This document shows positions 43,530 to 51,968 of a stretch of 58,021 nt of DNA, in pieces; the first letter of the stretch is position 1; each line of letters starts with the position of its first letter. Where the stretch lies: the NCBI RefSeq assembly GCF_014650775.1, contig NZ_BMVP01000024.1, positions 1 to 58,021 of the forward strand. The letters are read 5' to 3'. The notes below the pieces were generated by a model. That model searched no databases. It was not told the origin of the DNA and was given only the letters and a program-made list of their open reading frames with translations. The position numbers were made by a program, and so were the translations under genes. This DNA comes from Streptomyces cirratus. Lineage in GTDB: Bacteria; Actinomycetota; Actinomycetes; Streptomycetales; Streptomycetaceae.

Positions 43530-43884
43530 CGCCGCACGGCGCCCGCAGCCATAGGCGGCCGGCCCGCCGCCTCACCACGCGTCCACCCCGCCGGCCCGCA
43601 GCCCGCGGCACGGAAGGGGCGCCAACTGAGGGAATGAGATCGCACAGCGGCTCCCCGGCCCCCTTCCCGCAGACCGATCGGACTCCGCAGCCAGAGGTGA
43701 ACAGCCTACGACGGCCACGTGAATTGCAGCCAACTTGACGCTGCTTGCACGCGCGTAGACCCCTCCGAGAGGCCAGCGTTCCCACTGCGTCCGACTATCG
43801 GACGCAGTGGCTGAAAGTTGAACTACCTTGCGGCGAGCGGACTACGTTGGCCGCGGTTGACGTTCCACCGAGAGGAAACCCCTC
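43530..43884. other. Intergenic region; only the palindrome at 43782 noted
   Basis: No gene was recognised between the LysR stop and the next ATG. It holds the promoter of the 421-aa protein. Confidence 0.5.
43782..43810. promoter_or_regulatory. Perfect 29-bp palindrome
   Basis: CCACTGCGTCCGA-CTA-TCGGACGCAGTGG has 13 paired bases on each side of 3. No T-rich tail follows on either strand. It lies 75 bp before the ATG at 43885 and 252 bp after the LysR stop, so it may be an operator or a terminator. Confidence 0.75.
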
Positions 43885-45150
43885 ATGACCGCAGCCGACA
43901 GCGCGCCAAGAACGGCCCACATCCTCACCGGCTACCGCCCCGAGGACTCCTTCATCGCCGCAGAGCTGGACCCGCCACCAGCCGAGTACGTATGGCACGA
44001 CGAGCACGCCGAACAGCAGGAACAGCGCTACGGCCCCGGAATGCGATACCAGCAGTGGCTGGCCATCGACCCCAACGAGGGCGCCGTCTGGTTCGGCGAC
44101 ACCAACTGGCGCGCCCCCCGGGAGCACCTCACCGGCCAACTCCCCGGACTTCCCCGCAGGGCACTCGGCGACGGCACCATCCCCGCCTCCGCAACCATGG
44201 TCCAACTCCTCAGCCACCTCACCCACGACCAACAGCAAGGCTGCACCTGGCGCTTCTTCACCGCCGAAGAACTCCACAACCTCGCACAGCGCATACTCCC
44301 CGCCGTGCAGCGCCTCGTCGACTCGATCCACCGCATCGGACCGGACGGCGAACTCGAATGGTCAGCCGAGGCCGCCACCGCCTGGGACGACATCGAACAC
44401 GCCACCACCCCCACCCTCGACCCCTCCGGCACACTCCGCTGGCCCAGGCTGCGCACGACACCGACCCCTGCCTGGCGCGTCGAGGTCGGCGCCTTCCTTG
44501 CCGCCAACCCGGAGCTCTGCGACCCTTCCTGGGCCGTGGCCGCCGACGCCGAACTCGACGCCTACGCCGACTACCGCCCCGCCACCGGCTACGGGGGAGT
44601 ACCGGGCAGAACCTGCCACACCGCCGAGAGGCACATCGAGGACGGCTTCACCTTCTACGGCCACCGCGCCGCCCTGTACGCCTACCGCGCTCAGGCATCC
44701 GGCGACCGCACCCCGACAGACGCCCGCACCTGGCTGGAGACCACGGAGACCGGCAAAAGCACCTGGGAAGCGGCCAAACCACCCGGAGCCACACTCGCCG
44801 ACGTCCCCGACTGCGTGCTGAGCGACCTGAACGACAGGTTCCAGAAATCGGCGCGCGAACACGGGCTGGTCCTGACCGGACTCCATACCTACCTCCGACA
44901 CCTGCGCGCCGAGGAACGCGCCGGCGTCGACCAGCAGCTCCTCTTCGAAGGCGAGGAAGTCGAACGTCTCGAAAACCTGCTCAAGGACTTCCGCGCCGGA
45001 CGAAACCGCACCGTGACACGGATCCTGGCCTGGTCCGACGGACGCAGCGACGCCGAGATCGCCCGCTTGGCCTCCATGCCCGATGAACACGTCAGCCAGT
45101 GGCGAGCCCGCCTGAACGACGATCAGACCACCGCCCCACCCGGACCCTAA
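43885..45150 (+). CDS. 421-aa protein of unknown function
   Basis: This is a soluble, acidic protein without signal peptide or membrane helices. Recognisable stretches are RYGPGMRYQQWLAIDPNEGA near 47-66, WEAAKPPGATLADVPD, and a helical end (RAEERAGVDQQLLFEGEEVE, RNRTVTRILAWSDGRSDAEI, then ARLASMPDEHVSQWR). The end resembles a helix-turn-helix of the sigma-region-4 or transposase type. No family was recognised. GAGAGGAAA before the ATG is a good ribosome site. The palindrome 75 bp upstream suggests control by a dimeric regulator or its own HTH. Confidence 0.75.
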   Translation: MTAADSAPRTAHILTGYRPEDSFIAAELDPPPAEYVWHDEHAEQQEQRYGPGMRYQQWLAIDPNEGAVWFGDTNWRAPREHLTGQLPGLPRRALGDGTIPASATMVQLLSHLTHDQQQGCTWRFFTAEELHNLAQRILPAVQRLVDSIHRIGPDGELEWSAEAATAWDDIEHATTPTLDPSGTLRWPRLRTTPTPAWRVEVGAFLAANPELCDPSWAVAADAELDAYADYRPATGYGGVPGRTCHTAERHIEDGFTFYGHRAALYAYRAQASGDRTPTDARTWLETTETGKSTWEAAKPPGATLADVPDCVLSDLNDRFQKSAREHGLVLTGLHTYLRHLRAEERAGVDQQLLFEGEEVERLENLLKDFRAGRNRTVTRILAWSDGRSDAEIARLASMPDEHVSQWRARLNDDQTTAPPGP

Positions 45151-45247
45151 ATCCACGTGACGGCCGCCGTGAAACGGGCAAGCAGGACCGGCCCGGCTCC
45201 TCGCCAAACCGTTCGACACCCTGCTCTGGATCGCGTTGGCTGGCCGC

Positions 45248-45781
45248 ATGCCAGAACTGCGTACCGACCGGCTCCTCCTCCGCCCGTGGCGGGAGTCCGA
45301 CCTCGAGCCGTGGGCGGCGATGAATGCCGACCCCGAAGTTCGAGAACACCTGGGGCAGCCGCTGACACGGGATCAAAGTGATGCCGCGGTGGCACTCATG
45401 CAGTCCGAGTTCGACCACCGAGGATTTGGATGGTGGGCGCTGGAGGTACGGCAGACCGGCCAGTTCATCGGCCGTGCCGGCCTGGACGCGGTCCACGAGG
45501 ACATGCCCTTCACGGGAGTGGACATCGGCTGGCGGTTGATCCGCTCGGCATGGGGGCACGGTTACGCCACCGAGGCCGCCCTGGCCTGCCTGGCCTTCGG
45601 CTTCGAGGTCCTGGGACTGCCAGAGATCGTTGCGTCCACGACCACCGACAACGCTCGTTCCCAGGCAGTCATGCGCCGGATCGGCATGACCAGGGACGGA
45701 GCTGACGACTTCGAGGACCCGAGCGTGCCCCCAGGGCCGCTTCGCCAGTGTGTGCTGTACCGCATTACCGCAAAGATGTGA
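45248..45781 (+). CDS. GNAT acetyltransferase (RimJ/RimL type)
   Basis: The 177-aa protein opens LRTDRLLLRPWRESDLEPW, the usual start of the RimJ/RimL family (Acetyltransf_3). Motif A is RSAWGHGYATEAALACLAFG for acetyl-CoA pyrophosphate binding, followed by STTTDNARSQAVMRRIGM. It would acetylate a protein N-terminus or small amine. ATG 45248 is preferred to TTG 45236 by family length. It has no operon partner. Confidence 0.88.
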   Translation: MPELRTDRLLLRPWRESDLEPWAAMNADPEVREHLGQPLTRDQSDAAVALMQSEFDHRGFGWWALEVRQTGQFIGRAGLDAVHEDMPFTGVDIGWRLIRSAWGHGYATEAALACLAFGFEVLGLPEIVASTTTDNARSQAVMRRIGMTRDGADDFEDPSVPPGPLRQCVLYRITAKM

Positions 45782-45892
45782 GCGGCCCTACAGCACGCGA
45801 CAGGCGTTCCGGCCTTCATCAGCGACCGGGCCAACGGCGTGCGTCCCCGCGGCTCGCCCCGTTCGCGAACGGTGCTCGTGGAAGAGGCGTGA

Positions 45893-46927
45893 TCACGTTG
45901 AGCTTTCGAAACCGAGCTCCGCCTGTGGCGGCCCGCCTGCGGCATCGCGGGACGGGGCGTCCCGGAGCTGGCGCCAGTGCGTCCGGTACATCACGACATA
46001 CACAGCCCCGACCAGGGCAACCACTTGCATGCCGATGCCCAGCCACAAGAATGTCTTCTCGCTTGACAAGTGGTTGCTGAGGTAGCTGAAGTTCATGCCG
46101 AAGAACCCTGTCAGGAATGACAGGGGCAAGAAGATGACCGAGGCGATCGCAAGCTTGTTGATCACGAGGTTCTGCTGTTCGGCTACGAGAGAGGCGTAAG
46201 TGTCGGCTGCTCGCCTGGTCTCGTCCCGCAGCGAATCGATCTCCATCATCACCAGCCGCACGGTACGTTCGTGCATGCGGTTGAGCGCTTGCCGTTCCTC
46301 CGGAATATTCGGGTCCGCCATCCTGCGGTGGGTAAGCAGCTCCTGAGCGATTGCGGAGTAGGGAAGGAACGCCCGGTGCAGCTGGGCGGCGCGACGTCGC
46401 AGGTGGGCCAGTCGATGGACGGGCTGCGACACCCGTTCCTCGAACATCGCCTCCTCGACCTCCCCGACCTCCAGGAGCGATTGAGCGGTGGCCCTGCGGA
46501 AGACCTCCAGCATCCCGTGCAGGAAGAGGAAAACAGCCGTCCATCCGTTGGAAGGCCTGTCCTCCGGCAACCGTCCGATGAAGGACTCGATGAGTCCCAC
46601 AGGGCCGTGGTGGATCGTGATGAGATGCGATTCACTGGCGAAGACGTGGACGTTCTTGATGTGGCTGCCGTCGACTACCGGTACGACGCCTCCGGCCATT
46701 CCTGCGTGGTACTCGGCCCGCACGGGTTCATTCCGTCTGCCGAGCCATTCCCACACCGCGTCATCCAGCCCGAGCACGCGGGCGAGTGATTGCTCGTCAG
46801 TCGGAGAATCTTCTCCCCGGTCGATGTCCACGATCACGAAGCCGGGTGCCGCAAGACGCTCACTGATCTCGGACAACTCTGCCCGCGTGACGACACCTTC
46901 CGGCATCGACACCACTGATACGATCAT
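45893..46927 (-). CDS. CorA-type Mg2+/Co2+ transporter
   Basis: The 344-aa protein has a large cytoplasmic alpha/beta N-terminal domain, a long stalk helix rich in Arg and Glu, and two C-terminal membrane helices. The first ends in LSFLTGFFGMNFSYLS with the invariant GMN pore motif; the second is FLWLGIGMQVVALVGAVYVV. This is the CorA pentameric channel plan for divalent cations. It stands alone on the minus strand. The usual acidic loop after GMN is less conserved (SSEK). Confidence 0.93.
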   Translation of the reverse strand: MIVSVVSMPEGVVTRAELSEISERLAAPGFVIVDIDRGEDSPTDEQSLARVLGLDDAVWEWLGRRNEPVRAEYHAGMAGGVVPVVDGSHIKNVHVFASESHLITIHHGPVGLIESFIGRLPEDRPSNGWTAVFLFLHGMLEVFRRATAQSLLEVGEVEEAMFEERVSQPVHRLAHLRRRAAQLHRAFLPYSAIAQELLTHRRMADPNIPEERQALNRMHERTVRLVMMEIDSLRDETRRAADTYASLVAEQQNLVINKLAIASVIFLPLSFLTGFFGMNFSYLSNHLSSEKTFLWLGIGMQVVALVGAVYVVMYRTHWRQLRDAPSRDAAGGPPQAELGFESST

Positions 46928-47040
46928 CGCCCCTCACGCCAAATGACGGTACTGCGCGGAAAGCGGGCCACCATCCCCCGTGTTGCCCAGCCGGATTCCG
47001 CAGGAAGCCCATCGGCTCAGGCCCACCTGCAACCGGCACG

Positions 47041-47430
47041 CTACCGCTCGATGCCACAATGGGCAGCGGTCCTGGCGGCCCGGCTCGCGGATACGCGCGT
47101 GAAGTCACTCGGTTCCCCCACTTCGCCCGGTATCCCCCACAGCTCATGCCGCTGCACGTGCCGTCTCCCGTCCCGCCGCAGCCGGCGCCGCGATGGGACT
47201 GGAGGAAGCTGCAGCGCGGCGCAGCTCCACACCTCTCCGGCCCGCCATCCGGCGGGGGCCGTCCAGTGCGGGTGGGTGCACAGGCGTCCGGACAGGGCGA
47301 TCAGCCGGCGCCGTAGAACGGTGGAACCGGAGGCGGCCGGGCCTTGGGCGAGATCAGCGTATGTACGCAGCCACGCTTCTTGCAGGGCGAGCAGGTCATC
47401 GGGGAAACGGGACGGTGCTCTCGTGCGCGA
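47041..47430 (-). pseudogene. Member of the FP.DL..LQ..W family lacking a start codon
   Basis: The frame reads RFPDDLLALQEAWLRTYADL, AQGPAASGSTVLRRRLIALS and RLCTHPHWTAPAGWRAGEVW, and runs to a stop at 47041. No ATG, GTG or TTG lies between the upstream in-frame TGA and this block, so translation cannot start normally. It is a fuller relative of the fragment at 5634. The function of the family is unknown. Confidence 0.5.
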
Positions 47431-47439
47431 GTCCTCTGC

Positions 47440-48081
47440 CTGTCAGTGCCCGTAGGTCTGCCGGCACAAGCCGGCAGCCGCGGGGCTGGTGACGCCGCGC
47501 GCCGCCCGGCACGGCCGTGCCATCTCCCGGGTCCCGGCCTCCGTCCCGGGGGCGGGCGGCACGGGCCGGTGTGGGGTGCGGGCGCTCGGCCGGGCCTTGG
47601 CTTCGGGCCGGGGTTTCGTCGCGGGGCGCGGGGCCGGCATCTGGGCAGCGCCTATCTCGCGGAGGCCGCGACGCTGGAGCAGCGCCGTGCGCTCAGTTCG
47701 GTCAGGGAGAAGAAGGCCCGCGCGCTGAAAGCTGAGCTGAAGGCGGCGGAGAAGCTGCGCAAGACCCGCTACACGCGCCACGACCACGGCTGCCGCGCCC
47801 GGCCCGCGGCGCACGGTCACCTCCTCTCAAGCCGAGGCGGGAATCGCCCGGTCCAGGGGCGCGGATCCGGCGGCCCGGGCGCTCCCGGACTTGATCCCTC
47901 CCCGGCCCCAGGCTTCCTGGGGCCCGTCCGGTTGTCCGCCCTCGCCGCGCGGCCGGCCTGCAGACGGATGCCGGGCAGGCAGCCGACGGCGGAGCGCCGG
48001 GAACGGCTGATGTACGTGACGACAGCGGGGAGCGTTGAGCGATGGTGTCTGCCGAGCGGCAGGGACGGGGCTGCCTCGTGA
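47440..48081. other. Gap with unassigned coding-like patches
   Basis: The plus frame near 47660-47790 gives SSVREKKARALKAELKAAEK, which is helix-like. No family or start was recognised. Confidence 0.35.
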
Positions 48082-48268
48082 GCGGGAGGACCACTTCATG
48101 CGCCTGCCGGGCGTCCAGGGGGTCTCCACGCGTGCGCTGCTCATGGTCCGGGAGAACATCCGTGTCGCGATCGAGCGATGATCTGTATCTATGGGCAGGC
48201 GGGCCGGGGCAAGTCGTTGGCTGTGAACACCTGGCTGCGTGAGCTCGCGCCGAAGCTGAGTACCTGAT
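48082..48268 (+). pseudogene. IstB/TniB-type AAA ATPase fragment, frameshifted
   Basis: The first frame reads MRLPGVQGVSTRALLMVREN then IRVAIER-stop; the overlapping next frame continues MICIYGQAGRGKSLAVNTWL then RELAPKLST-stop. GQAGRGKS is a Walker A motif. Together they resemble the start of the ATPase partner of IS21- or Tn5053-like transposases. The remaining ATPase domain and the transposase are missing. Confidence 0.6.
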
Positions 48269-48381
48269 CCTGAGCAATACATGACAGGAAGTCGTGGTGA
48301 CCAGTAGCCGGCTCCGGCAGCTTGGGTAGAGCGTGACCAGGTAAATCCAGTGGGTCACGACGCCTTTATGACGATACTGGC

Positions 48382-48906
48382 GTGATGATGATGGATGCTT
48401 CGAACGCGTTGGCTGTGATCAGGGGTCTGGAGGCGCAGAGTGTTCAGGTGTGGCTCGGGGACGGCGGGTGGGGGGTTGACGCGCTCCTTGGCCAGCAGAC
48501 TCGTCCGCACAAGGACGTCGATCTGATCGTCCGGGTCGACCAGGCTGAGGCCGCCGTCCAGGCCTTGCGCGGTTTGGGGTTCTCCGTTGTGGAGGGTCGT
48601 CTTTCCTCGTGCTTCGTCCTGCGTGATCAGGAGGGAAGGAGCGTTGACGTCCATCCCGTGGTGTTCGACGGAGAGGGCAACGGCGACTACACGATGGAGA
48701 ACGGCGAGGTCTGGGTGTACGAGGCCGCGTGGTTCGGTGGGACCGGGAATCTTCAGGGCGAGCCGGTGCGGTGCCTGACCGCGCAGGGCCAGGTGGTGTG
48801 CCACTCGGGGTACGAGCTCGATGACGAGGACCGCCGGGACATGGCGGCCCTGCATGAACGGTTCGGCGTGGAGCTCCTGCCCGAACAGCGGTTCCCGTTG
48901 GGGTGA
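48382..48906 (+). CDS. Lincosamide-nucleotidyltransferase-like protein
   Basis: The 174-aa protein matches the Lnu(A)/AadB-like small nucleotidyltransferases: VWLGDGGWGVDALLGQQTRP (23-42), HKDVDLIV with Asp45 and Asp47 as metal ligands, and SVDVHPVVFD with Asp89. The later AAWFGGTGNLQGEPVRCLTA and HSGYELDDEDRRDMAAL are also family-like. Such enzymes adenylylate clindamycin or lincomycin, or a related aminoglycoside, in the cytoplasm. Length and metal ligands are intact. The actual substrate is not proven. GTG 48382 is followed by three ATG codons, any of which could start. Confidence 0.82.
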   Translation: MMMMDASNALAVIRGLEAQSVQVWLGDGGWGVDALLGQQTRPHKDVDLIVRVDQAEAAVQALRGLGFSVVEGRLSSCFVLRDQEGRSVDVHPVVFDGEGNGDYTMENGEVWVYEAAWFGGTGNLQGEPVRCLTAQGQVVCHSGYELDDEDRRDMAALHERFGVELLPEQRFPLG

Positions 48907-48910
48907 GAAT

Positions 48911-48985
48911 CCGTCTCTCAACCGATCTTGGAACGTGCAGGTCGAACAGGGGTCCTGGTTGAGTGATCTCCGGCGGTGAGCATGG
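48911..48985. repeat. Imperfect direct repeat A
   Basis: About 75 bp containing TGGAACGTGCAGGTCGAACA and CCGGCGGT resembles 49588-49663. The two copies bracket the membrane-protein gene at 49029-49559. Confidence 0.6.
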
Positions 48986-49028
48986 CCGCCCTCACCCTGG
49001 AGCAGCACCGGTGAAGAGACTCACTCGG

Positions 49029-49559
49029 CTATTCAGCCTCGCCGGCGCCGTCGCCTTGGTCCACGAAGGCGACGCCACGCCAGGGCGACGGGCCGCCGAG
49101 TGTCTGGTCGAGACGTTCCTGCGAGGGATGGAGTGAGCGTCGGGCCGCATTGACGAACTTCAAGTGCCCCTGGTCCAAGGCGGCGTGGATCGGTCGGAGC
49201 TCCTCAAGATCCGCTGGCTGACGATCGTGGAAGAGAATGCTGAAATCCTCGATGACATCGCAGAGCTGCAGAGCTGCTGCGGCCGCCTCGGGATTCGCCA
49301 CCAAGCTCAGCGACTGGATCGCGGCATTGAACGGCCCCCATGCGACTGCAGGTCTGCGCCGTTCGAGGAACGCCTCACGCAGCTCCATCTCGACCGCGCC
49401 GAAGGCCTGCAGGAACCTCTCGTAGGCGGACGTCTGTGTCTCCTGAAGCCACTTTCGATTCTCGCTGTGCCGCCCGACGACCCCTCCTGCAACGACGCCC
49501 ACGATGGTGGCGGTGACAGCACCCGCGGTGGATATCAAGAGCTCCCATGGAACAGCCAT
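49029..49559 (-). CDS. Hypothetical protein with an N-terminal membrane helix
   Basis: The 176-aa protein begins with a hydrophobic span (LLISTAGAVTATIVGVVAGG) followed by basic and helical segments: RKWLQETQTSAYERFLQAFG, and a long alpha-helical cytosolic part including LEELRPIHAALDQGHLKFVN. Small Streptomyces proteins with one N-terminal helix and a YxxFL-like motif are common but uncharacterised. Imperfect repeats flank it. There is no operon partner, and the role is unknown. Confidence 0.7.
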   Translation of the reverse strand: MAVPWELLISTAGAVTATIVGVVAGGVVGRHSENRKWLQETQTSAYERFLQAFGAVEMELREAFLERRRPAVAWGPFNAAIQSLSLVANPEAAAAALQLCDVIEDFSILFHDRQPADLEELRPIHAALDQGHLKFVNAARRSLHPSQERLDQTLGGPSPWRGVAFVDQGDGAGEAE

Positions 49560-49587
49560 TTCAAACCCCTTGGGTTGTTGTCAGAAG

Positions 49588-49663
49588 CCGTCTCGACCGA
49601 CCGTGGAACGTCCGGGGCGAACGGGGTCTTGATCGAGTGAACTTTCCGGCGGTAGGTGCATGG
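49588..49663. repeat. Imperfect direct repeat B
   Basis: This is the counterpart of 48911-48985. It shares the blocks CCGTCT, TGGAACGT, CGAAC-GGGGTC, GAGTGA and CCGGCGGT in the same order and orientation. Confidence 0.6.
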
Positions 49664-49783
49664 AGGCAGGGCCTCCTGGTAGCTCAGGCCCCGTTGTCAT
49701 TGTTGTACGCGCCCGCGCCCGTCCGCTTCAACTCGCCTGCCGCCCGTTGCGATTGTCTCGCGCATGTGTACGGCAACGCGGCT

Positions 49784-49870
49784 GATCATCCCGATCGGGT
49801 GCGCTGGTATCCGTCGGACATGACGGAATCGAAGTGGGCGGCCGTCTGGCCGTTGCTGGCCAGGCGGGTG
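49784..49870 (+). pseudogene. IS5-family transposase N-terminal fragment
   Basis: The frame reads DHPDRVRWYPSDMTESKWAA and VWPLLARRV, the typical first residues of IS5-type transposases. It runs out after this block. The opposing fragment on the minus strand follows 55 bp later. Confidence 0.65.
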
Positions 49871-49924
49871 GGGGCGGTTGGTGGCGGGGAACCGGTCAGT
49901 CCCGGGTATGTTCACGCGGGGCCG

Positions 49925-50380
49925 GTTGACCGGCTCGGCTAGACTGTCGGCGGGTGATCCGCCTGGTCATCAGCGTGATCGCGGCCCAGGTGATCAGGGT
50001 TTCGGAGTGCTGGACCAGACGTTCGTAGTCGCGGGCGTGTCTGCGGGCGTGCATGACCCAGGCCGGCGATCTCTCAACGACCCAGCGGCGGGGCAGGACG
50101 ACGAAGCCGACCGCGTTCTTGAGCCGGCTCACCGTCTTGATCGTCAGGTCGAGGTACTTTTTTGCCCAGGTCACGAGCTGGCCGGCGTACGCGGAGTCGG
50201 CCCACACGATCGTGATCTCGGGGTGCATGAGCCGCAGGCGGAACAGGACTTCCTTGGCCGCGTCGCGGTCGGTCATGTCGGCCGGGGTGACCATGACGAA
50301 CAACGGCAGCCCTTTGGTGTCCACGACGAGATGGCGCTTGCGGCTGTTTCGCAAGCGCTCGGTGATCGTCGAGCGTTTAA
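49925..50380 (-). pseudogene. IS5-family transposase C-terminal half
   Basis: The minus frame reads RKRHLVVDTKGLPLFVMVTP, ADMTDRDAAKEVLFRLRLMH, TIVWADSAYAGQLVTWAKKY and RRWVVERSPAWVMHARRHAR. These supply the later Asp and the Glu (VVER) of the DDE core. It is cut at its 5' side at about 50384, where the RHS-type gene begins. An N-terminal piece of a like element is on the other strand at 49784. Confidence 0.85.
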
Positions 50381-50446
50381 AAGATCCCTGGGGGGATTGT
50401 GCAGTTTCGTAGCAGTTCGGGCGTGCCACTAAGGCGTGCTCGTTCG

Positions 50447-50938
50447 ATGTCCAGTACGTCAGGCCGACTCGGTTTGACGGCTGCTGGGTTGGCTCTCGTG
50501 ATGTCGGTGTCAACGCTTCAGGGCGCTGATGTGGCGATGGCCGCGCCGCAGCCGGAGGCTGCGGCCAAGGCCGCGGATCGTGCGGCAACGGTCGCGGCGG
50601 ACATTGCGTCCGCTCGCGTCGCGGCCCGACTGTCGGGCAAGCGGGTGGAGGCCCTGTCCGAGCGGACGGAGTCGTCCACGACGTGGGCGAACAAGGACGG
50701 CTCGCTGACCTCGGAGTTCGCGGCAGGGCCGATCCGTTTCAAGGACGCCACCGGTGAGTGGCGAGATGTGGACGTAAACCTCACCAGCGCCAGTGACGGC
50801 TCGGTGATCTCGAAGGCGCACCCGCAGGGCTTGCGGCTTTCCGGCAGGTCCGACAGGAGCCCGAGCACCAACTGCCGGACCCGGCGCCGTGGTTCGACCC
50901 GCGCGAACGGCCTGCGATCCGGCCCATCAGACCCTTGA
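50447..50938 (+). pseudogene. RHS/WapA-type secreted protein, truncated N-terminus
   Basis: The frame begins with a signal peptide (SGRLGLTAAGLALVMSVSTL, cleavage near AMA) and continues RVAARLSGKRVEALSERTES, WANKDGSLTSEFAAGPIRFK and GEWRDVDVNLTS. This is the conserved N-terminal part of large Streptomyces RHS-repeat or polymorphic-toxin proteins. At about 50843 it runs into an IS701 end, and the remaining codons are IS sequence. The roughly 2000-residue RHS core and toxin tip are gone. Confidence 0.75.
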
Positions 50939-51036
50939 ATGCCTCCTGCCAGCGGGCAGGGTCTACGCTGTGACCTGCGGCCACCGCATGATCTTCAGTA
51001 TTCACACACCGATGATCAACGGTGGCCGTGCCCGTT
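50843..51036 (-). mobile_element. IS701-family 5' end, copy 1
   Basis: About 194 bp are nearly identical to 51717-51911. The minus strand encodes VDPARWQEAFKGLMGRIAGR, the first residues of an IS701 transposase, with upstream terminal sequence. The rest of the element is missing, and the inner edge joins the RHS gene. Confidence 0.75.
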
Positions 51037-51131
51037 CCCGCAGCGGCCCCGCCGGCGTGATCCAGCACCTCTGTTGGCCACCTTGAGTACTTCAGTTGCC
51101 CAGAATCCGGCACGAACAGGATCATGGCGGG

Positions 51132-51665
51132 ATGACAGACAGCCTCTCTTCCGCACTGCCAACCGCGGTGCGACTGACGGAGTACACGAAGACCGAGCAG
51201 ATCGAAATCCTCGGCGACAGTGCCGATCCGTTCGGCGTCGCAGACGCCGGATTGACGTGGCTGCCCAAGGAAGATCATTTCGGTATCAGGCAGAAGGGCC
51301 GCCTCGTGGCACACGCCGGTCTGCTGCGGCTACCCATATCGATCGGCGGGGTCGGCACACAGGTGGTGGGCGTCGGCGGGGTGGCTGTTGCGCCTGACAT
51401 GCGCGGGCACGGACTTGCCCGGTTGGTCGTATCGGCGGCCGTGGACCACGCGCGGACGATGGGGCCACAGCACGGACTCCTCTTCTGCCGGCCGCCCCTC
51501 GTCGCGCTCTACCAGCGACTCGGCTGGCGAACGCTTGAGCAGGACGTCCACGTCGAACAACCCGAAGGACCCGTGGTCATGCCCCTGCGGACCATGTGGA
51601 CGCCACTGCGCGACGATGCGAGTTGGCCCACTGGTGAGGTCCGCCTGCTCTCGCTCCCCATGTGA
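51132..51665 (+). CDS. GNAT acetyltransferase between two IS701 ends
   Basis: The 177-aa protein has GNAT motif A (VAVAPDMRGHGLARLVVSAA, pyrophosphate loop RGHGLA), followed by a GLLFCRPPLVALYQRLGW segment with the typical YxxxGW end. The substrate is unknown. It is bracketed by two directly repeated, truncated IS701 5' ends, which suggests that IS-mediated rearrangement brought it here. ATG 51132 is chosen for the normal family start. Confidence 0.85.
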   Translation: MTDSLSSALPTAVRLTEYTKTEQIEILGDSADPFGVADAGLTWLPKEDHFGIRQKGRLVAHAGLLRLPISIGGVGTQVVGVGGVAVAPDMRGHGLARLVVSAAVDHARTMGPQHGLLFCRPPLVALYQRLGWRTLEQDVHVEQPEGPVVMPLRTMWTPLRDDASWPTGEVRLLSLPM

Positions 51666-51716
51666 TCGATGGCTCCGGTGAGTGCCGTCCCCGGTTGACG
51701 AGCCCAGTTCTTGGGC

Positions 51717-51911
51717 GGCAGGTCCGACAGCAGGCCGAGTACCAACTACCCGACCCGGCACCGGGGTTCGACCCGCGCGAACCGGCCTGCGATCCGGCCC
51801 ATCAGGCCCTCGAATGCCTCCTGCCAGCGGGCATGGTCTACGCTGTGACCTGCGGCCACAGCCAGATCATTTGTCTTCACACACCGATGATCAACGGTGG
51901 CCGCACCCGTC
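51717..51911 (-). mobile_element. IS701-family 5' end, copy 2
   Basis: This directly repeated copy is 874 bp from copy 1. Its transposase fragment reads on to VLGLLSDLPPKNWA before breaking. Its outer end abuts the MazF-like toxin gene. Confidence 0.75.
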
Positions 51912-51968
51912 TCCACAGCGCGTCAGGGTCGCGCAGCGTTCGCCTGCCGTCCTGTGTCAGGAGGACAT

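Noticed and set aside
43782..43810. Palindrome called outright as a rho-independent terminator
   Set aside because: No T tract follows on either strand and it is far (252 bp) from the upstream stop; an operator is as likely.
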